Shown one piece after another: positions 62,105-64,000 of a DNA stretch of 64,000 nucleotides. Under the pieces are notes generated by a model, which was not told the DNA's origin, made no database searches, and saw nothing but the letters and a program-made list of their open reading frames with translations. This DNA comes from UBA8514 sp050251415 (lineage in GTDB: Bacteria; Bacillota; Clostridia; Lachnospirales; Anaerotignaceae): contig JBFWMT010000002.1 in NCBI GenBank assembly GCA_050251415.1, positions 1-64,000 on the forward strand, read 5' to 3'. A program made the translations under genes and the position numbers. Positions within the stretch are counted from its first letter, which is position 1; each line of letters starts with the position of its first letter.

Positions 62105-63940
62105 GTGAGCAGATTAAGCATAATTACACCCAACAAGGCTCAAACGGTGGTAGAAGGTCTTTACAGGGATGTGGAGAGAAGAATTATTGCAAGCCCGCCA
62201 GGGCTATGCCCAGTGGATATTGCATCAGCTTTTTTAAAGCTGTGCCATGCCCAAACCTGTGGTAAGTGTGTTCCTTGCCGAGTTGGCTTAAGCCAATTGG
62301 AGTTGCTTATAGATTCAGTTTTGGATGGAGACGGAACTTTAGAAACAATTGCCCTTATTGAGAAAACAGCAAGGGTAATAAAAAATTCAGCTGATTGTGC
62401 CATTGGATATGAGGCTGCAAGTATGGTGTTAAAAGGTGTTGTTGGTTTTAGAGATGACTATATAGAGCATATTGAAAACAATCGTTGTCTTTTCAGCCTT
62501 CACCAACCTGTGCCTTGTGTGGCACTTTGCCCTGCAGAGGTGGACATACCTGGGTATATTGCTCTTATTGGGGAGGAAAAATATGCAGATGCAGTAAGGC
62601 TGATAAGAAAGGATAATCCTTTTGTTGCTGCTTGTGCAATGGTTTGCGAGCACCCATGTGAAGCTCGATGTAGAAGAAATATGGTGGACGATTCAATAAA
62701 TATAAGAGCACTTAAAAGATATGCAGTAGATAACGCTGGAACTGTACCTGTGCCACAGTGTGCGCCATGCACAGGCAAAAAGGTTGCGGTTATAGGCGGA
62801 GGCCCTGGTGGACTAAGTGCCGCATATTATCTAAGGCTAATGGGTCACCATGTTGAGGTGTTTGAAAAACGTGCAAAGCTTGGTGGAATGCTTCGTTATG
62901 GTATACCAAGCTATAGGCTTCCAAGGGAAAGGCTTGCTGAGGACATTGATGCAATAATTTCAACGGGTGTTGTGGTGAACAACGGCGTAGAAATTGGCAA
63001 AGATGTAACTATTCCACAGCTTAAAGATGATTTTGACTGCATTTATATTTCTATAGGTGCGCATACAGATAAAAAGATTGGAATTGAGGGCGAGGAAAAA
63101 CGGGGAGTTATTTCTGCGGTGTCTATGCTTAGGGGCATAGGCGATGGTTCGTTGCCTGATTTTAGCAAAAAGAGAGTAGTAGTAGTTGGTGGCGGTAACG
63201 TTGCTATGGACTGCACAAGAAGTGCAAAACGTCTGGGTGCGGCAAGCGTAACCTGTGTTTATCGCAGGCGCAAGGTGGATATGACAGCACTTCCCGAAGA
63301 GGTTGAAGGTGCAATCAGCGAAGGCTGTGAGCTGCTATGCCTTCATGCGCCACTTAGAATTTCCGGTGACGATGATGACAATGTAACAGCGCTGTGGGTT
63401 CAGCCGCAGATAGTTGGCGAGATGGATAGCAGTGGACGCCCTAGACCTGTTAAGGCAAATGCGGAAGATTTACGTATACCATGTGATATTATTATTGTTG
63501 CAATTGGTCAGGGAATTGAAACACAGCCATTTGAAGAATTTGGCGTTCCAATTAAGCGTGGCGTTATTGATGCAATGGCAAGCAGTGATTTTGAAAATAT
63601 TGACGGTGTATTCGCAGGCGGCGATTGTGTAACGGGTCCTGCAACTGTAATACGTGCTATTGCGGCAGGTAAGGTTGCGGCGGCAAATATAGATGAATAT
63701 TTGGGATATAATCATACAATAGAAGTGGATGTGGAAATACCGCCGGCAAAGCTTGAAATTAAATCGGCATGTGGCAGGGTGAACACAACAGAGCGTGATG
63801 CAGGTGAAAGAAATACAGATTTTAACCTGATAGAATGTGGTCTTACTCACCAAGAGGCGATGCAGGAAAGCAGTCGATGTTTGCGTTGCGACCATTACGG
63901 ATACGGAATATTTAAGGGAGGTAGGGTGAAAAAATGGTAA
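62105..63940 (+). CDS. NuoF-C/GltD-type iron-sulfur flavoprotein (NAD(P)H oxidoreductase subunit)
   Basis: This 611-residue protein joins two modules. The first (about 1-115) resembles the C-terminal [4Fe-4S] part of NuoF, with CGKCVPCRVG (Cys 52, 55, 58) and a fourth Cys in SADCAIG. The second (about 130-600) is like the glutamate synthase small subunit: Cys clusters (CVALCPAEVD, CAMVCEHPCEARC), FAD motif VIGGGPGGLSAAYYL and NAD(P) motif VVGGGNVAMD. It is probably the electron-input subunit of a hydrogenase or formate dehydrogenase complex. The GTG at 62105 follows AGGAGG with ten bases between. It overlaps the next gene by 7 bases. Confidence 0.85.
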   Translation: MSRLSIITPNKAQTVVEGLYRDVERRIIASPPGLCPVDIASAFLKLCHAQTCGKCVPCRVGLSQLELLIDSVLDGDGTLETIALIEKTARVIKNSADCAIGYEAASMVLKGVVGFRDDYIEHIENNRCLFSLHQPVPCVALCPAEVDIPGYIALIGEEKYADAVRLIRKDNPFVAACAMVCEHPCEARCRRNMVDDSINIRALKRYAVDNAGTVPVPQCAPCTGKKVAVIGGGPGGLSAAYYLRLMGHHVEVFEKRAKLGGMLRYGIPSYRLPRERLAEDIDAIISTGVVVNNGVEIGKDVTIPQLKDDFDCIYISIGAHTDKKIGIEGEEKRGVISAVSMLRGIGDGSLPDFSKKRVVVVGGGNVAMDCTRSAKRLGAASVTCVYRRRKVDMTALPEEVEGAISEGCELLCLHAPLRISGDDDDNVTALWVQPQIVGEMDSSGRPRPVKANAEDLRIPCDIIIVAIGQGIETQPFEEFGVPIKRGVIDAMASSDFENIDGVFAGGDCVTGPATVIRAIAAGKVAAANIDEYLGYNHTIEVDVEIPPAKLEIKSACGRVNTTERDAGERNTDFNLIECGLTHQEAMQESSRCLRCDHYGYGIFKGGRVKKW

Positions 63941-64000
63941 AACTTATGATAGATGGACAAAATGTAGAAGTGCCAGAAAACACTACCATTCTTGAAGCTG
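63934..64000 (+). CDS. Start of a [2Fe-2S] domain protein (HydA/NuoG type), cut by the window end
   Basis: Only 22 codons are visible, reading MVKLMIDGQNVEVPENTTIL. This is the beginning of the ferredoxin-like domain found at the N-terminus of [FeFe]-hydrogenases, NuoG and NAD-linked formate dehydrogenases. It overlaps the upstream flavoprotein gene, so the two probably form one complex. Confidence 0.75.
   Translation, partial: MVKLMIDGQNVEVPENTTILEA

Noticed and set aside
1..64000. CRISPR arrays, tRNA or rRNA genes, prophage or insertion-sequence genes
   Set aside because: I found no regularly spaced repeats, no tRNA cloverleaf or rRNA segments, and no transposase, integrase or phage structural genes.

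Overview
The window is from a low-GC, Gram-positive (monoderm) anaerobe of the Clostridia, most like the Lachnospiraceae or a close relative. The evidence is a flagellar basal body without L- and P-ring genes, FliY in place of a separate FliN, the CheC/CheD/CheV set, the FliW-CsrA pair, many TTG/GTG starts behind strong AGGAGG sites, an SLH-domain surface protein, rubrerythrin and an Fe-S flavoprotein of the hydrogenase or formate dehydrogenase type. I cannot name the species. Almost the whole window is one motility and chemotaxis island.

Layout. 1-1119 is the 3' end of a chemoreceptor gene. 1596-19713 (+) is the late half of the fla/che operon: fliK, flgD, a TIGR02530-type gene, flgE, flbD, motA, motB, fliM, fliY, cheY, fliO, fliP, fliQ, fliR, flhB, flhA, sigD, two rod genes, cheC, cheD, cheV. 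19850-23104 (-) is fliD-fliS-small helical protein. 23236-24885 (+) is a ParA ATPase plus a ComFB-domain protein. 24946-26570 (-) is an FtsE-like ATPase plus a membrane-anchored C39-fold protein. 26873-33477 (+) is flagellin, then flgM-flgN-flgK-flgL-DUF6470-fliW-csrA. 33595-34173 is rubrerythrin. 34254-38866 (-) is cheA-cheW-cheR-cheB. 38986-46575 (+) is a FliK-like/FlhB-like pair, a PilZ-like protein and a 1,720-residue SLH surface protein. 46924-53397 (+) is the early half of the flagellar operon, flgB-flgC-fliE-fliF-fliG-fliH-fliI-fliJ. 53964-58400 holds two chemoreceptors, the first behind a cyclic di-GMP-I riboswitch. 58535-61835 (-) is a subtilisin-like protease and a MATE transporter. 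62105-64000 (+) starts an electron-transfer operon.

How it works together. The early half builds the MS ring, switch and export ATPase. The late half builds the export gate, hook and motor and makes sigma-28, which is held by FlgM until the hook is finished. Sigma-28-type promoters precede flagellin and flgM. FliW and CsrA, at the end of the flgM operon, probably control flagellin translation through a GGA-loop hairpin and the Shine-Dalgarno site in its leader. The chemotaxis genes give a Bacillus-type circuit (CheC, CheD, CheV, FliY).

Most interesting: (i) FliY has lost its N-terminal CheY-P docking peptide and carries three copies in its linker as a 27-residue tandem repeat; (ii) the ParA-ComFB pair, a possible cyclic-dinucleotide-responsive positioning system; (iii) the FtsE-like ATPase coupled to a C39-fold exoprotein with no permease; (iv) a cyclic di-GMP theme (riboswitch, degenerate PilZ, ComFB); (v) a 27-bp inverted repeat around fliK-flgD-flgE; (vi) the split of the usual operon exactly between fliJ and fliK, with chemoreceptors at both broken ends.
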